Notes: generated from the letters alone by a model not told the origin. A DNA stretch of 64,000 nt from Toxonevra muliebris (GCA_963691655.1 OY829327.1:60586079-60650078); one strand, 5' to 3'; counted from the stretch's first letter, positions 21,986 through 33,849 are shown. Numbers and translations are program-made.

Positions 21986-24105
21986 CAGTACCTTCATTGA
22001 AGTGTGTTAAATGTAAACAAGGTCACGCTCTTTATCAGTGCACATCATTTCGAGAACTAACGGTACCAGCAAGAGTTGAATTCGTTCGTATTAATAACAT
22101 TTGTCCTAACTGTCTACGTGGTAAACATAGTCTGACCGAGTGCAGATTTTCGAATTGTAGAATGTGCAGTAAGAAACATAATACTATGTTACATGAAGAC
22201 GCAACTAGCGTAAATACAATTTCGGTGTATTCGGCACAGCAAGCATTTCAGTGCGTATCTTTAAGCATTTTGCCAACCGCGATCGTTATGATAAAGGGAA
22301 ATAGCAATAGACTGCAACCGTACCGCGCGTTATTGGACTCCGGATCTCAATCGACGTTGATTTCCGAATCTTGCGCACAAAGATTAAGATTACCTCGCAC
22401 ACATGCTTCCGTGGCAATTAGTGGTGTAGGTCAACGCGAAAGGCCCTTGATAAGTCGTGGAAAAGTGGCTTTAAAAATTAATTTCGAGTCACAGAATGAC
22501 ATCTGCGCATATGCATATGTTCTTCCAAAACTTAAAAGCGATTTACCTGAAATCCAGATGCCCGAATCATTCGCCGATTTTTTTATGAAGCTAAATCTAG
22601 CTGATCGAAATTTCGGTAAACCAGGCGCAATTGACATTTTACTAGGTGCGGATGTCGTATTCAGATCATTTGCAGATGGCAAAATTGTGCATCCGTCCGG
22701 CACTTTAGTTGCAAAAAATACACTGTTCGGTTGGGTAATCGCCGGAAACATTGCTGGCGATGATTTCCCAACAGAGGTTAGTGTTTCACAAACATACCTT
22801 ACTGATTTGGATCACCTCGTTAAACGCTTTTGGAACCAAGAAAGCCTTACAGATGGTGATTCAAATATGTTACAATCCGACTCTCAAATTGAAAAACATT
22901 TCATTGAAACTCATCGAGTACAAGCTAATGGCCGCTTTACTGTAAGCCTTCCATTTAACGATCATTCGCACAAATTAGGGGAAACACGTAATATGGCATT
23001 GAATAGGCTCCGAGCTATGGAGCGTCGCTTTCGTCATGACGAATCATTAAAAAGTGAGTATATCAATTTCATGAGAGAATACGAGCAGCTAGGCCATATG
23101 ACCCGAGTGTCATCAAACGAAGATGGCCACGAATCGTATTTTCTTCCGCATCACGTGGAACTAAAACCCTCCAGCACTACCACAAAGCTTAAGGTGGTTT
23201 TCGACGCGTCGGCGAAGTCATCCAACGGATTTTCATTAAACGACTGCTTACAAATTGGCCCCGTTATACAGAACGATCTTTTTTCAATTTTGGTACGCTT
23301 TCGCAAATTTCGCATTGCATTTTCTGCTGATATTGCACAAATGTATCGCCAAGTATTGGTAACAGCTGATGATAGACGCTTCCAACAAATACTTTGTCGA
23401 GAATATGAGAACGTGGAACCAGCTGTGTTCCAGCTTAACACTATAACTTACGGCATGGCGCCAGCATCTTTTTTGGCAACGAGAACGCTCAAACAAATCG
23501 CATTAAATAACGTAAAACAATATCCCGAAGCATGTCATCATCTCATGCAGCAATTTTATGTGGATGACTACATAGCGGGAGCGCACTCTTTCGAAGAAGC
23601 CGCGCAAATTACACGCAATCTTATTACCATATTACGATCCTCTGGAATGAACCTTCGTAAATGGGCATTGAATTGCCAAACATTTCTAGAAGACATACCT
23701 CTCAAGGACAAAGAATCTACAGACGAACTATTTATTTCCGAGAGGAGTGGCGTAAAAACGCTTGGTATAATATGGCAAACACGACTGGACCATTTTTGTT
23801 TTTGCATCACTCTGGCTGTCTCGAATGTCGCCGTAACAAAGCGGAAAATACTATCTGTCATTGCAAAAATCTTCGATCCGTTGGGCTGGATGGCTCCTCT
23901 TATAGCTTTTCTAAAGCTCTACATGAAGAAACTATGGACAGTGGGGCTTGGCTGGGACGATCCTATTCCCATGGAGTTGCGCGATGAATGGGATAACTTT
24001 ACAACTGGCGCCGATAAGCTCAATGATGTTACCATACGAGGTGGACCCATTTCAATCGAGGGGATTTGGTTGAGCTTCATGCCTTTGCTGATTCGTCAAA
24101 GGTAG
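21910..24105 (+). pseudogene. BEL/Pao nucleocapsid, protease and RT
   Basis: An uninterrupted 731-codon stretch. CVKCKQGHALYQC and CPNCLRGKHSLTEC are two zinc knuckles. ALLDSGSQSTLISE is the aspartic protease active site (Asp at about 22336). LKVVFDASAKSSNGFSLND opens the RT, AFSADIAQMYRQVLV holds the first catalytic Asp, and FYVDDYIAGA (about 23554) is the active site. The end KRKILSVIAKIFDPLGWMAP is typical Pao text. At about 24066-24105 the frame ends and RNase H continues in another frame. This is the best preserved part of the element. Confidence 0.93.
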
Positions 24106-24995
24106 CCTTCGCATCTCGTGTTGCACCTTCAAAACCCACCGATCCTAGTATTCCCCGACTTGAATTGTGCGCAGCTGTGTTAGCTATGCAGCTTTTAGAG
24201 AAGGTCACAAATGCTTTAGCCATTGCAAATTCACAGTGTTTCGGTTGGACGGACTCTTCCTCCGTCTTCTATTGGATTACGGGTTACCCTCGACAACGAA
24301 ACGTTTTCGTCGATAACAGAATTTCGAAAATCGTCAGCATTCTGCCACCATCTCAATTGCATTATGTTCCTTCATCCGAAAACCCGCCTGATCATGCTAC
24401 ACGCGGCATGAATCCCAACCAACTCATTAACTTAAGCCCATGGTGGAATGGCCCATCCTTCCTAAACGCAGAGATCATTAAGTTTCGTTCAATTCTTAGC
24501 ACAGGCCATGCAAATACGATGAAAACTACGGTATTAATTAATTTAACGGCGACGAATCACGATTTCTTCAACGAATATCTATCACGTTTTTCCAATTTAA
24601 ACCGCCTTATTCGATCAGTGGCATTAATAAAGCGGATGTTTAATAATGCAAAGATCGAGCCCCAAAGTCGAAAAAGTGGATCTCTTTTACCGCAAGAAAC
24701 AATGGCTGCCCGGTTTGTAATTATGCGTTTAAGCCAAAACTCGTCATTTTCTGAAGAAATTTAATTATTACAACGGAACAAGTCTCTTGCAAAAAATAGC
24801 AAATTATTCGGGCTGGATCCGTTCATTGATGATCATGGCGTAGTTAGGGTCGGTGGCAGGTTAGGCGAAGCCGATGTACCGTACGAGCAGCAACACCCAG
24901 CTATCATCTGTAAGGGACAGCACCTTGCTAAACTAATTATCGATTGGATTCATAAACAAAATTTACATTCGGGGTTACGCCAAACTATATACCTT
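24066..24995 (+). pseudogene. BEL/Pao RNase H and integrase zinc region
   Basis: VELHAFADSSKVAFASRVAP starts RNase H but is shorter than usual, suggesting a small deletion after DSSK. IPRLELCAAVLA and SVFYWITG follow, then FVDNRISKI and SENPPDHATRG, all standard Pao text. A stop at 24762-24764 interrupts the frame, but the same register continues with DDHGVVRVGGRLGEADVPYE and LIIDWIHKQNLHSG, the His-containing integrase N-terminus. Confidence 0.88.
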
Positions 24996-25018
24996 GTTTC
25001 CCTGACCATATTGTCGGT

Positions 25019-25972
25019 TGCTCCACTGCAGTCCGGACGTGCATTTATCAATGTCCAACTTGCATGCGGTACAAGAGCAGATCATACCAACAGCAAATGG
25101 GACATCTCCCCCGCCAACGAGCCTGCCTTTTTTGAACACAGGTATTGATTACTGCGCTCCCATTACAATACGTGCCTGGAAAGGGCGCGGTGCAAAGTCA
25201 TACAAGGCATATATAGCCCTATTCATCTGCCTTTCGACGAAATCAATCCACCTCGAACCAGTTACTGAGTTAACGACTCCGGCCTTTGTAGCTTCTCTTC
25301 GACGATTTGTTGCACGTCGCGGATTATGCCGAAACATCTACAGCGACCACGGCCTTAACTTCGTTGGGGCCAATCAGTATCTTCGAGACCTCGCCAATCT
25401 CCAGCGAACTTGTGGGTTTAGGCTGGCTGTTGCTGACGAAGCTGTCACGAGAGGTATCAACTGGCACTTCACGCCTCCGAATTCTCCACACTTCGGTGGG
25501 TTATGGGAGGCTGGATTCAAGACTGTAAAGTTCCATCTACGCAGGGTTATGGGTACTACTTCATTTACATTTGAAAAATTATCAACAGTATTGTGCCAAA
25601 TCGAAGCCTGTGCTAACTCACGACCTTTATGTCAACGTTTCGAAGGAGATTTAGATCCGCTCACTCCAGCCCACTTCCTTATCATCCGTACCTGACGAAA
25701 GTGCACCTCCTACAACCGCGTTGCAGCGATGGCGCTATATGCAACACATCGTGCAAGAGTTCTGGCGTAAATGGTCGGTCGATTACCCCTGTCAGTTGCG
25801 ACGTCGGCCTAAATGGAGGAGAACCAACCGCCCTGCAAATGGCTAATGGGTAAAATTGTTCGTCTATTTCCTGGAAAGGACGATCTAGTTCGTGTTGTAG
25901 ATGTGAAAACGGAAAGAGGAGAATATCGGCGATCAATCACCAAGCCATGCCCGCTCTTCGTTGATGATTAGT
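25019..25972 (+). pseudogene. BEL/Pao integrase core and C-terminus
   Basis: Around 25019-25065, CSTAVRTCIYQCPTCMRYKS gives the Cys-x2-Cys half of the zinc finger. After a frame change the core reads GIDYCAPITIRA (first Asp), NIYSDHGLNFVGA (second Asp) and FGGLWEAGFKTVK (catalytic Glu), all three triad residues present. After another change near 25680 the tail has LQRWRYMQHIVQEFWRKWS, and after a deletion GKIVRLFPGKDDLVRVVDVK, ending at a TAG near 25970. The reading frame is broken at least three times in this portion. Confidence 0.9.
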
Positions 25973-26001
25973 TAAAGGAATAACCTTTAACGGTGGGTGC
26001 A

Positions 26002-26275
26002 TGTTCGCGCTACTACTATTTTTATATGTTTACACCTACTATGTAGCTGCATCACTGAGCGATTACTCGTTCCCTACTATGTATTGCAGTAAATTTATGC
26101 TCAGTTACTAACGACACTCGAAAAATTAACTTTGAAGCGAATATACGTGTACAGTCCACTTTAAATCACATTTTTTAAACCACGTTTTTTTTGTAAGCTC
26201 ATTTTTTCTGAATTTCCCTTTGGTTAAATATAATTTCTAAAGAAAACCAAAATACGCTTTTCATTTTCACAAACA
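26002..26275 (+). repeat. BEL/Pao 3' LTR
   Basis: 274 bp, same TG...CA ends as the 5' copy and about 98.5% identical by eye. It is preceded by AACGGTGGGTGCA, a weak purine tract that could prime plus-strand synthesis. TAGCC at 26276-26280 completes the target duplication. Confidence 0.95.
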
Positions 26276-26428
26276 TAGCCTAAGTTTAATATTGTATATG
26301 ATTTTTTGGGTTTATATATGTTATTAAATATACCTATTGGTTGAAAATTGGTGTTATTACAAAGTTTGAAAAAAAGTTGTTGTAACAATTTCATTATTTT
26401 ACAAAACTCGCAATTTCATAGTATTAAA

Positions 26429-26549
26429 GGCGATATTACCCGGTCAATTTTTTACTTGTTAATCAAGTGAAATTTTTGTTGTTTTCAGACACTAAACAAC
26501 AGCAATTTCATTTGATTGACAAGCAAAGCATTGACCGTGTAATATTACG
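26429..26549. repeat. Short palindromic MITE related to 26809 element
   Basis: About 120 bp. Left end GGCGATATTACCCGGTCAA and right end TTGACCGTGTAATATTACG are inverted copies, with further mirrored AAGTGAAATTTTTGTTGTTT/AAACAACAGCAATTTCA. The terminal GGCGAT(A/G)TTAC(A/C)C motif is shared with the larger element that starts at 26809. No clean duplication. Confidence 0.65.
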
Positions 26550-26808
26550 TTACGTTAATTTTAGTCTTGCTAATTTATGAAGACTGAGTTATTTTGTTTA
26601 AGAAATTTTTAAGTTTTAGTTTAGCTTTTGTTCCAACACGAAGACAATATTTTTATTTCTTATTTTTTCCGTTTTAAGAAATTTTTTGCTGTGATAACAT
26701 CTTTACTTGGGGCTGAAGGAAAATTTATAGTAGAGGGAATTGATAGAAATTAAAATCGAATGTCATGTCGGTGTCGTGTGAGGTTTCATAGTATGTGTGA
26801 GTTTATAA

Positions 26809-27515
26809 GGGCGATGTTACACGACCAATGTTTTGCTGTCAAACAATGAAATTGTTGTTGCTTTGAAAAATGAACACTGAGCAAAAGAGAGAAGGAACAC
26901 ATTTCACTTAAATTTTTTTTGCTGACGGAGAAAACATACATCACTTCAAATAAAATGGGGTTGCTGCAGATACACTGTTGCACTTTATTGGAAAATAGTA
27001 ATCTTTTATGAAAAATACTAGACTTTTTATTAACTTTTAAATACATTTTTTTTCTTTGCCACCCTTTGCGTTATTTGGCTTTTGTTTGCTCGTGAAAATG
27101 AGTGATGCTTAAAAAATTACTTAATAATTTTTATAAAAACATGGTAATTCAATGGCCAAGTAATAAAGTGGCGGAGGTTATTTTAATAGTTCGCAAATTT
27201 TGAAGATTATTTTTCAGCTTTTTTCATATATAAATGCAATATTTTTTTAATAATTTGTTGCTATTTCCACCAACATTATCTCATATTGTCATTATAATTA
27301 TTTTCTATCCCATTCCATTCCAATTGTTGAATTTTCATTCACTCCAAAGTACAATTAAATACTTTTTAGTTGGAAAAACATAGTTGCAGATAAAAGTATT
27401 AAAAAATAACATTCAGCAAAAAACTGATAGTGTAACAGGGCATCAAACAAAACGATGAAAAGAGAGTTAAAACAGAAAACATTGACAGCAAAACATTGAC
27501 CGTGTAACATCAGCC
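26809..27515. mobile_element. Harbinger-like MITE, 707 bp, TAA duplication
   Basis: Left end GGGCGATGTTACACGACCAA, right end reversed GGCTGATGTTACACGGTCAA; further in, both carry TGTTTTGCTGTCAA. The element is flanked by TAA at 26806-26808 and 27516-27518. A 3-bp TWA duplication with G-rich TIRs points to PIF/Harbinger. No transposase is encoded. The element at 41631-42336 has related ends, the same TAA flank and almost the same length. Confidence 0.8.
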
Positions 27516-27518
27516 TAA

Positions 27519-28509
27519 GAAAAACGAAATAACAATGTATTCCAAGAGTATATTATTATGATTCGTTTACAACCATTTACAAAGCGATTAGTGGATTGGT
27601 TCAGATTTTATTGCGGTTTTTTTTTGTTAAAGGCCGGTTTAGTGATAAGGTCCGCTGGGACCTATCATAACACTGTGCGACACCAAAAATATGAATCCAA
27701 ATCTCTCAATGGTTTCTAATAGCACTAGGCCCACTAAATAATATTGCCAATGCGTTTGACCTACAGTAGGAGGTAAAATAAGCAATTTTTTCAAGGTTAA
27801 AGTCTGCAATAGAGGTCACAAATATAAATTCGCTCACCTCATAAACCATAAGGAATTTTGTATTGATGTTTTCGGCAAAATTGGGCCTCTAAAATAGGTC
27901 TACAATATTGCAGAGCACTGTAGCAGCAAAAAGTCAGCACGAGGTATGGGATTTGAGACTAAATGCAAATTCGTTTAAGTGTAAACAATAAACATGTGAA
28001 GAACATAGCTACAATTTTGCTGAACATAGCACGTTGCGTTTGAACAAGTTTTAATTGAAAGGATTTATGTTTTTATTATTGTAGTCTAACACCGTACGAA
28101 CAGTTTTAGACAAAAAACAAAAAAATCGCCGGGGCTCTTTTTCAATAAGCTCGCTCAAAAACCGTGGACATCCGAGTTCGACCTTTCTTTGGCCTGCAGC
28201 TCAGAGGTCAGATAGAATTTTTTGGTTTTCAGCTATGTAGTTAACCAAAAAATTATCTACAAAGATGTTTATTTTTCCCTGTCTGCCGTACTTCTGTAGA
28301 TATTTTGGAAAAGCTTGTTAAAAAAAAATTAAAAATTGAAACAATAAAAACAAGTAACTTTTGCAATAAAATGTTTATTATTTATTGGATATTGACAACA
28401 TACTTTGTCTTAAAACGTGTAATCCATTAAATTCACACATGGCTTTTAATAAGTGCTGAGGATATTGACTGAGCAACGAACATTTTTTTCACCCCAGAAT
28501 CCTTGAATC
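27519..28509. other. Intergenic, no gene seen
   Basis: Mixed AT-rich sequence with no supportable reading frame or repeat structure that I could define. Confidence 0.5.
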
Positions 28510-28517
28510 GTTTTAAG

Positions 28518-29312
28518 CAGGGCTTTGGAGCGGAGCGTGGAGCTGGAGCAAGGAGCTGTGGAGCACACTGTTTTGACCAGAGCTAGAGCTGGAGCAATGA
28601 AAATGTAACCGCTCCGCTGCTCCGATTAGTAATTTTTCCAAACTACCTATTGTTCGTTTACAATTAATTGTTTTTGAACTCTTTATTGTCATTTCCATTT
28701 CAGTAATGAAAATGGTAATTGAAATATTCCATTGCCATTAACCATTAACGGTTATGGCAAGAGAAATCATCATCGACGTAGCTTAGTTCTTTACATATTT
28801 ACAAAGATGCTTGAAATGTACAATTACCAAGTGTGACGGTAAATAATTATTAATTTTTTCAAAAGACGCCATTGGAAATAAAGGGTGGTTCACTATCTGG
28901 TTCTATTGCTATAACAGCAGCCTTCAAGACGTTATAGTTGTTGTACGAGCTAGTATCATATTTTTTTCGTATGGTAAAGATGTCGAGTTTTGAGCCAAAA
29001 TGATTTCGCGGCGAGATAACGCCTTGCCCCATTCATTTTTGTCGAAAGTTTTGGAGTCATGTTTACGATTTGTTCCTTTAATTAAAATGTCAGGAAACAT
29101 TTCTCCAAATTCAAATATAAATATAATAGGTGTTAAGGTAAATTAAGGAAGCGATACATACATATGAATTAAAAAAAAAAAAATTTTATTAGGAAAACTA
29201 TAAGTAGTTGGAGCTCGGAGCGGAGCACGGAGTGGAGCACGGAGTTGTGCCGGAGCTATACTTAAGAGGTTGGAGCGGAGCAACCCCAAAATTTGGCTGC
29301 TCCAAAGCCCTG
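28518..29312. mobile_element. hAT-type MITE, 795 bp, with GGAGC repeats
   Basis: Left end CAGGGCTTTGGAGCGGAGC and right end reversed CAGGGCTTTGGAGCAGCC. It is flanked by GTTTTAAG (28510-28517) and GTTTTAAA (29313-29320), an 8-bp duplication with one mismatch, as hAT transposases make. Both subterminal regions are packed with GGAGC(A/G/T) units in mirrored orientation (about 28525-28625 and 29208-29300), probably transposase binding sites. No transposase gene is present. Confidence 0.88.
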
Positions 29313-29320
29313 GTTTTAAA

Positions 29321-30759
29321 GAAACATCTTCTTCGTATTTCTGTTGATTGTTGTCCGATGTTGGAAAAAGGTAAAAGGGCCGACCGAAGTTTAAACTCAT
29401 TTATCTCGAAACTATATTTCTCTGCACGGCGTGAGACAAAAAAAAAACTACTCGACCAATTCATCTCAAATTTTACTATATTATTCAGTAAACCAGTGCT
29501 TATCGCTGGAACTAAAAACTTTCTACATCGAGTATTTCTCACTTTTTACATACAAAAAGTAATGAAAAAACGGTCTGTTTTCGTAACGTAAATTTCAACA
29601 ACGCGCCATTTTTTTCTTTTACGCTTTTTTTTATATTGTTTTTTTTTTTTTTAATGGATGTAAATGTTTTGTAAGATTTAATTTTATTAAAAAAAATTCA
29701 AGAATTGAATTCTCGTCGTTTTTTCTGTTGTTTTTCAGCCAACTTCAATTCCGAACGCTTTGTCAAAATTGGAAATTTGAATAGACTGGCGTTAGTGCGT
29801 TGCTTATTTACAGATAAACAATGCTGATGCTCCAATTTAGGGACCAAAGTTGGTATTCGTATTTTCGTTGGGCGCTGCTGAAAGTTTCCTTGTTCTTCCT
29901 CTCACCCAAAAATAGATGCGGATTAAAAACAATATACATATATAAAAACTGGCAAATATTTATGTAAGAAAAAGGTCGGAATTGGCATTAACTTTAGAAT
30001 ACTAAGGTTCGCCTATATTATTAAGAATTAGAAAATTTAAAGATTTGATATTTTTTAAAGAACGGCTGAATTTTTTAAAATTTTTGAAAATTTAAGATAA
30101 AAAATATGTTGCCCTTATTTGAAGGGGCGTAAAAAATATATCGTGATCGTGAAAAGTAAAAACCACAACCAATTCAGTATCTCTCTCCAATTCTCGCATC
30201 TTCAAAACGGTAGTATTCGTTCTTTTGTTTTGATTTATAGTTGTAACAATAATTTTAATAACAATTTGCATCAAAAAAATTGCTTATATCAGCAATTTCA
30301 GTCTTTATTATAAAACCAGTTAGCATGCGGAAATCGACAGGAATCATACGATACAAGCTATCAAAGTTAGACTAAATTGTATTTTTAGTTGCTTTAATAA
30401 ATTGAATTTTTTCAATTAATTGGAGACACAATTAGAAATATGTATGCTTTGGATAAATATAGGAATAAAAATCCTAACAAATGTTTAAATATCTAGACTG
30501 AAAAATGTGGAATGTTTTGTGCAAGATAATTTCATTTTAGGGTATTTTTAGTCAACTTTTGTATCGTCAAAGTCACGCATTTTTAAACTCCTTTTACAAC
30601 AACCAAAAAAAAAAAACAAATTTAATAAAAAAAAAATGTATATTCTTAACCCTTAGATATTTTACTAAAAAACTACGTCATTACATTTTTGAAAATACAA
30701 CTCGAAAAATTGGATGTATTCTGCAAATAAACCACTGTGCGGCACTGTAAACACCACAT
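29321..30759. other. AT-rich intergenic DNA
   Basis: Homopolymer-rich, with T-runs near 29630-29655. No gene seen. Confidence 0.5.
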
Positions 30760-30891
30760 TAACGCGCAAAATATTTGTGAAGAAAGAAAGCAAAAGTGAA
30801 AAGTGTAATTATTAGGATTTTATTGAAATTAAAGAATACAATTAGAGTTTTTGAAGTAGTAACCCCACAGAAGTGAAACTAAAGTGCAAAG
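30760..30891 (+). other. Possible 5' untranslated exon with splice donor
   Basis: A-rich sequence (AAAGTGAAAAGTG-type, common in fly leaders) ends GTGCAAAG followed by GTAAGT at 30892, a consensus donor. It could pair with the acceptor TTACTTATAG at about 31766. This is inferred only from splice-site quality and composition. Confidence 0.25.
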
Positions 30892-31807
30892 GTAAGTTAA
30901 AATAACAAAAAATTAGGAAAAAACAGTAAGTAAAATAATTTTGTGACATTTGTAATAAAATTTTTTATAATTTTGATAAGTCTCATTAAAAGTGGGTTGA
31001 AATAAAGGCGTGGGTAATGAGAAATAATGTTTCTCAGAACGATTTGCTTCACACAAGATTAAAAAAAAATTTAATTGATTTAAAAATAAAAATTAGAAAT
31101 TTTTTTGTTGGCTCCACATGGGATTGAACCACGCGTCAAAAATTTTTTTTTTTTAAATCAATTAAATAACTTTTTTTTTTAATTTTTGTTGGCTCCACAT
31201 GGAAGCCTAATTTAGTTACAATAACAAATGGTTCCATTATTTACTTGCGTAGTGTGAGTAGCTCGATTCTAATGCAAAAAATTCGGTTTTTGCATTATTC
31301 TGGAAAAAGTATGCCTCATAGGTTATTTCGATGTTTTGGAATCCCCTATAATTTTTTACAAAGAGCATTTTCTTCAAAGACAGTATAAGAGTTTTCTCAA
31401 CGGTTTTTGTTTTATCCCCTATTTATCGAAAAAAGGGGTTTAAACCCCCATTTTCAAGAGGAAGGGTAGGAGATGGAGGAAAAGCGAATACACAAAAATT
31501 GTTTATCTCTTTTGGCTTAACAATTTTGCTTCAGACATCAAATTCGTATCTGTTGAAATAAAGAAATTTCTTAATAGCCCCTGAAGACCTCATTTTTCGG
31601 ACTTCAGGCCCATATTGTGGGAGAACTGGATGTAATGGAGAAAAACGCACAGAAGAACGCAACTTTAAAACTATTGGAAAATCTCGCTCATAAAATTTTT
31701 GTTGCACTGTGTTATTATCAAATATTTCATCTTTCCGAAATTTGTATTTACTTTAGATTACTTATAGACAAAAGTTAAGTTATGGCACAAAACAAACGTA
31801 TGCGCGA

Positions 31808-32141
31808 ATGCAAAGTGTTGATAAAAAGGATGTCCAACACTGTGTATGCCGTATTAGCGGAGAAGCGGACAACGAAATGCACACCGATATTTCAGCCGCA
31901 TTGCCATTGTCATCAATTGATGTGGTATTTGAAGTTGAGGAAAATTCAAAAACAGAGTATACAGAAGCAATGGTATGTTTATGCTTAATTTAAAAATTAT
32001 CCACTAGTGTGACAATGCGCTTTTATTCTACAATATTCTAACTTCTTATTAACACAGACAACATTCGAGAATATCTTCAAGTTGAACGGGTGTCGGGAGA
32101 AAACGGCGAGTAATGACAGACGACGTAATACATTTATTTAA
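31808..32141 (+). CDS. Possible small spliced gene, 82 codons, unknown
   Basis: Opening at 31808 (MQSVDKKDVQHCVCRISGE) the frame runs 55 codons to EYTEAM, where GTATGT at 31973 is a good donor. An 85-nt intron, the common fly length, ends in CACAG at 32057. Reading resumes in phase zero as TTFENIFKLNGCREKTASND and stops at 32141. An overlapping start in another frame at 31782 is also possible. I recognise no domain. Compatible splice sites and locally higher GC are the only support; chance cannot be excluded. Confidence 0.22.
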
Positions 32142-33058
32142 TTGAGATGGAGGGTGCGGGAAGGAAGCCCTTGTACAGCTGGCACTGTTGAATGAAATTT
32201 TACTTGGCATACTTTATTATTTTCTCGTTTTTTTGTTTTCTAATCTTTACTGAGTTTTTTAGATATCTTTAAACTTCAATTTGAAAAGAAATAAGAAAAA
32301 GCGTAGATCTTAGCCATAACGGGCAGGAATGGACTGTTCTGTATAACTCGGCACGAGGGTTTTCAAACATCAGCTACAGATTAAAAAGCATCAGCTAGTT
32401 ATTCTTTTATAAATTTCAAAAATATAATTTTTTATATAAAATTGAATCAAATAAGGTTGTTGAAGTCATTGCACAAATAAAGAAAACGGTCATTTTGGGC
32501 ATGATTAGTTTGGCAAGCTTTAAATTTAAGCAACACCGTATACCTTGTGCAACGGTTCGGGATGCTCAAGTTAACTTTATTTTGACTTAAAAGTATTTTT
32601 GTTTCATACAGATCATTAAATACTTTTGCCCATCTTTTAATGAAGCAAATATTCTCTAAGCTTTGATTTATAGGTATTAATATACAGATTAAAATTCACT
32701 TTAGAGTCCATGACTACATCGTAATCAGTGAAAATTTATACAATTTTCAAGTTTTGATCATTAATAAAGTAATCTGAAGAAATTGATTGTCTTCTCAAAT
32801 AAATCATCGATTTACATTTCTTTAAATTTAAAGACATTAAATTAATCTGACATCAACGTGTTAAGGCATTGAGGTCCAATTGAAGCAAAATTCTTGCCTC
32901 TTCGGAATAACACTACTCAACAAGATTTTCCACAACGAGAGGTGATAAAATTTTCTGTAGTAAAATTTTCCGTAGAGTCCAAAAATCCTAATGATTTTTT
33001 CGATTGGCCCCATGTAAATGACAAAAATTCAAAAAAAATGTACTGTTGAGAGTACATA
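32142..33058. other. AT-rich intergenic DNA
   Basis: No gene or defined repeat recognised. Confidence 0.5.
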
Positions 33059-33059
33059 C

Positions 33060-33296
33060 TTCACATAAATACTTGCAAGAACTTTAATTTTCAGCGAATG
33101 AATTATTTTGAGATATAGGGCTTCAAAGTTGAAATTTGCTGAGAAAAAAGTGATTTTTTTTACCTATTTTCGATCATAACAGCCATATCACTGAAACTAT
33201 TGAAACTTAAAACTTTTGTCTGACTCTTCTCTATAACATACAAAAATTTGAAATTCATTGGCTGAAAATTAAAGTTTTTACAAGCATTTATGTGAT
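33060..33296. repeat. Inverted repeat overlapping a gene fragment
   Basis: Arms of about 48 bp: 33060-33108 (TTCACATAAATACTTGCAAG, then ACTTTAATTTTCAGC) and 33250-33296, its reverse complement with few changes. About 140 bp lie between. The right arm overlaps the 3' end of the minus-strand protein fragment that follows, so the repeat appears to have truncated it. Confidence 0.65.
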
Positions 33297-33849
33297 ATCA
33301 CTCGCAATTTCTTGAATTTTGAAACCGATGTCGGGAAATTCACAAATTTTCTTCGAAATTCTTCATTATCCTTGATACCAGGCATGATGCGGCTTATTTC
33401 ATTGGACAGGTAAAAGTTCTGAACTGCTTCAATCGTCGCTGGGTCCATAGGACGGTCCTTTTTCTTCTCAGGTCGAGATCCAATCCTTTTCGTTGTTCGA
33501 AGTTTTTTCCCTGAAGAGGCCATACAACGAGATACATTATAAAATGAACGAATGTTTTTGATTGTCTATGACTGTGGAATTAAAGTGAGAACAAACATTT
33601 GGTCGTCACGGTTTTTTGACTGTTAAAAAACACTAATAATTTTTGACTACTTATTTCGTCAGGGCCAATTTCACAATTCGGAGTCGGAGAGCTGCTAATA
33701 CACGTTTTTTCTAATATAATCAAGGAAGGATTGAATAGACGCCGAATTTTCATTGGAGCTTCGCCAAATTGTTCAATCAACCGATTAATATCTCTTATTT
33801 TTAACGATCTGTCGACCGACTTACAGATGCAATTTAGGTCAATATTCAC
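33278..33849 (-). pseudogene. Fragment of a repetitive insect protein family
   Basis: Two minus-strand stretches, 33849-33580 and 33523-33278, in different frames. The second contains AVQNFYLSNEISRIMPGIKD, which I associate with an uncharacterised family (cc8L18.2-like) that is multicopy in insect and cnidarian genomes and has FYxxDxxSRxxPGKKD here. Those proteins usually continue into a GFSKFxxLRP block; FVNFPTSVSKFKKLR may be its degraded version. The first stretch (DINRLIEQFGEAPMKIRRLF) would be the region upstream. Function is unknown. The fragment is frameshifted and cut by an inverted repeat. Confidence 0.4.

Larger units (their letters stand above)
20700..26275 (+). mobile_element. BEL/Pao LTR retrotransposon with both LTRs
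   Basis: Two direct LTRs (273 and 274 bp) start TGTTCGCGC and end CACAAACA, bounded by a perfect 5-bp duplication TAGCC (20695-20699 and 26276-26280). The interior has gag with a DUF1759-like region, two CCHC knuckles, a DSGS protease, a YVDD reverse transcriptase, RNase H and a DDE integrase, the BEL/Pao order. I count four substitutions and one 1-bp indel between the LTRs, so insertion is fairly recent. Even so, the interior carries at least five frameshifts or stops. A candidate primer binding site follows the 5' LTR. Confidence 0.95.

Noticed and set aside
16990..26275. Envelope gene making either LTR element retrovirus-like
   Set aside because: No env-like frame with signal peptide and membrane anchor follows either integrase.
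31130..31200. GGATTGAACCACGCG resembling a tRNA T-arm
   Set aside because: No cloverleaf can be formed around it, and the neighbouring GTTGGCTCCACATGG is a local direct repeat between A/T runs.
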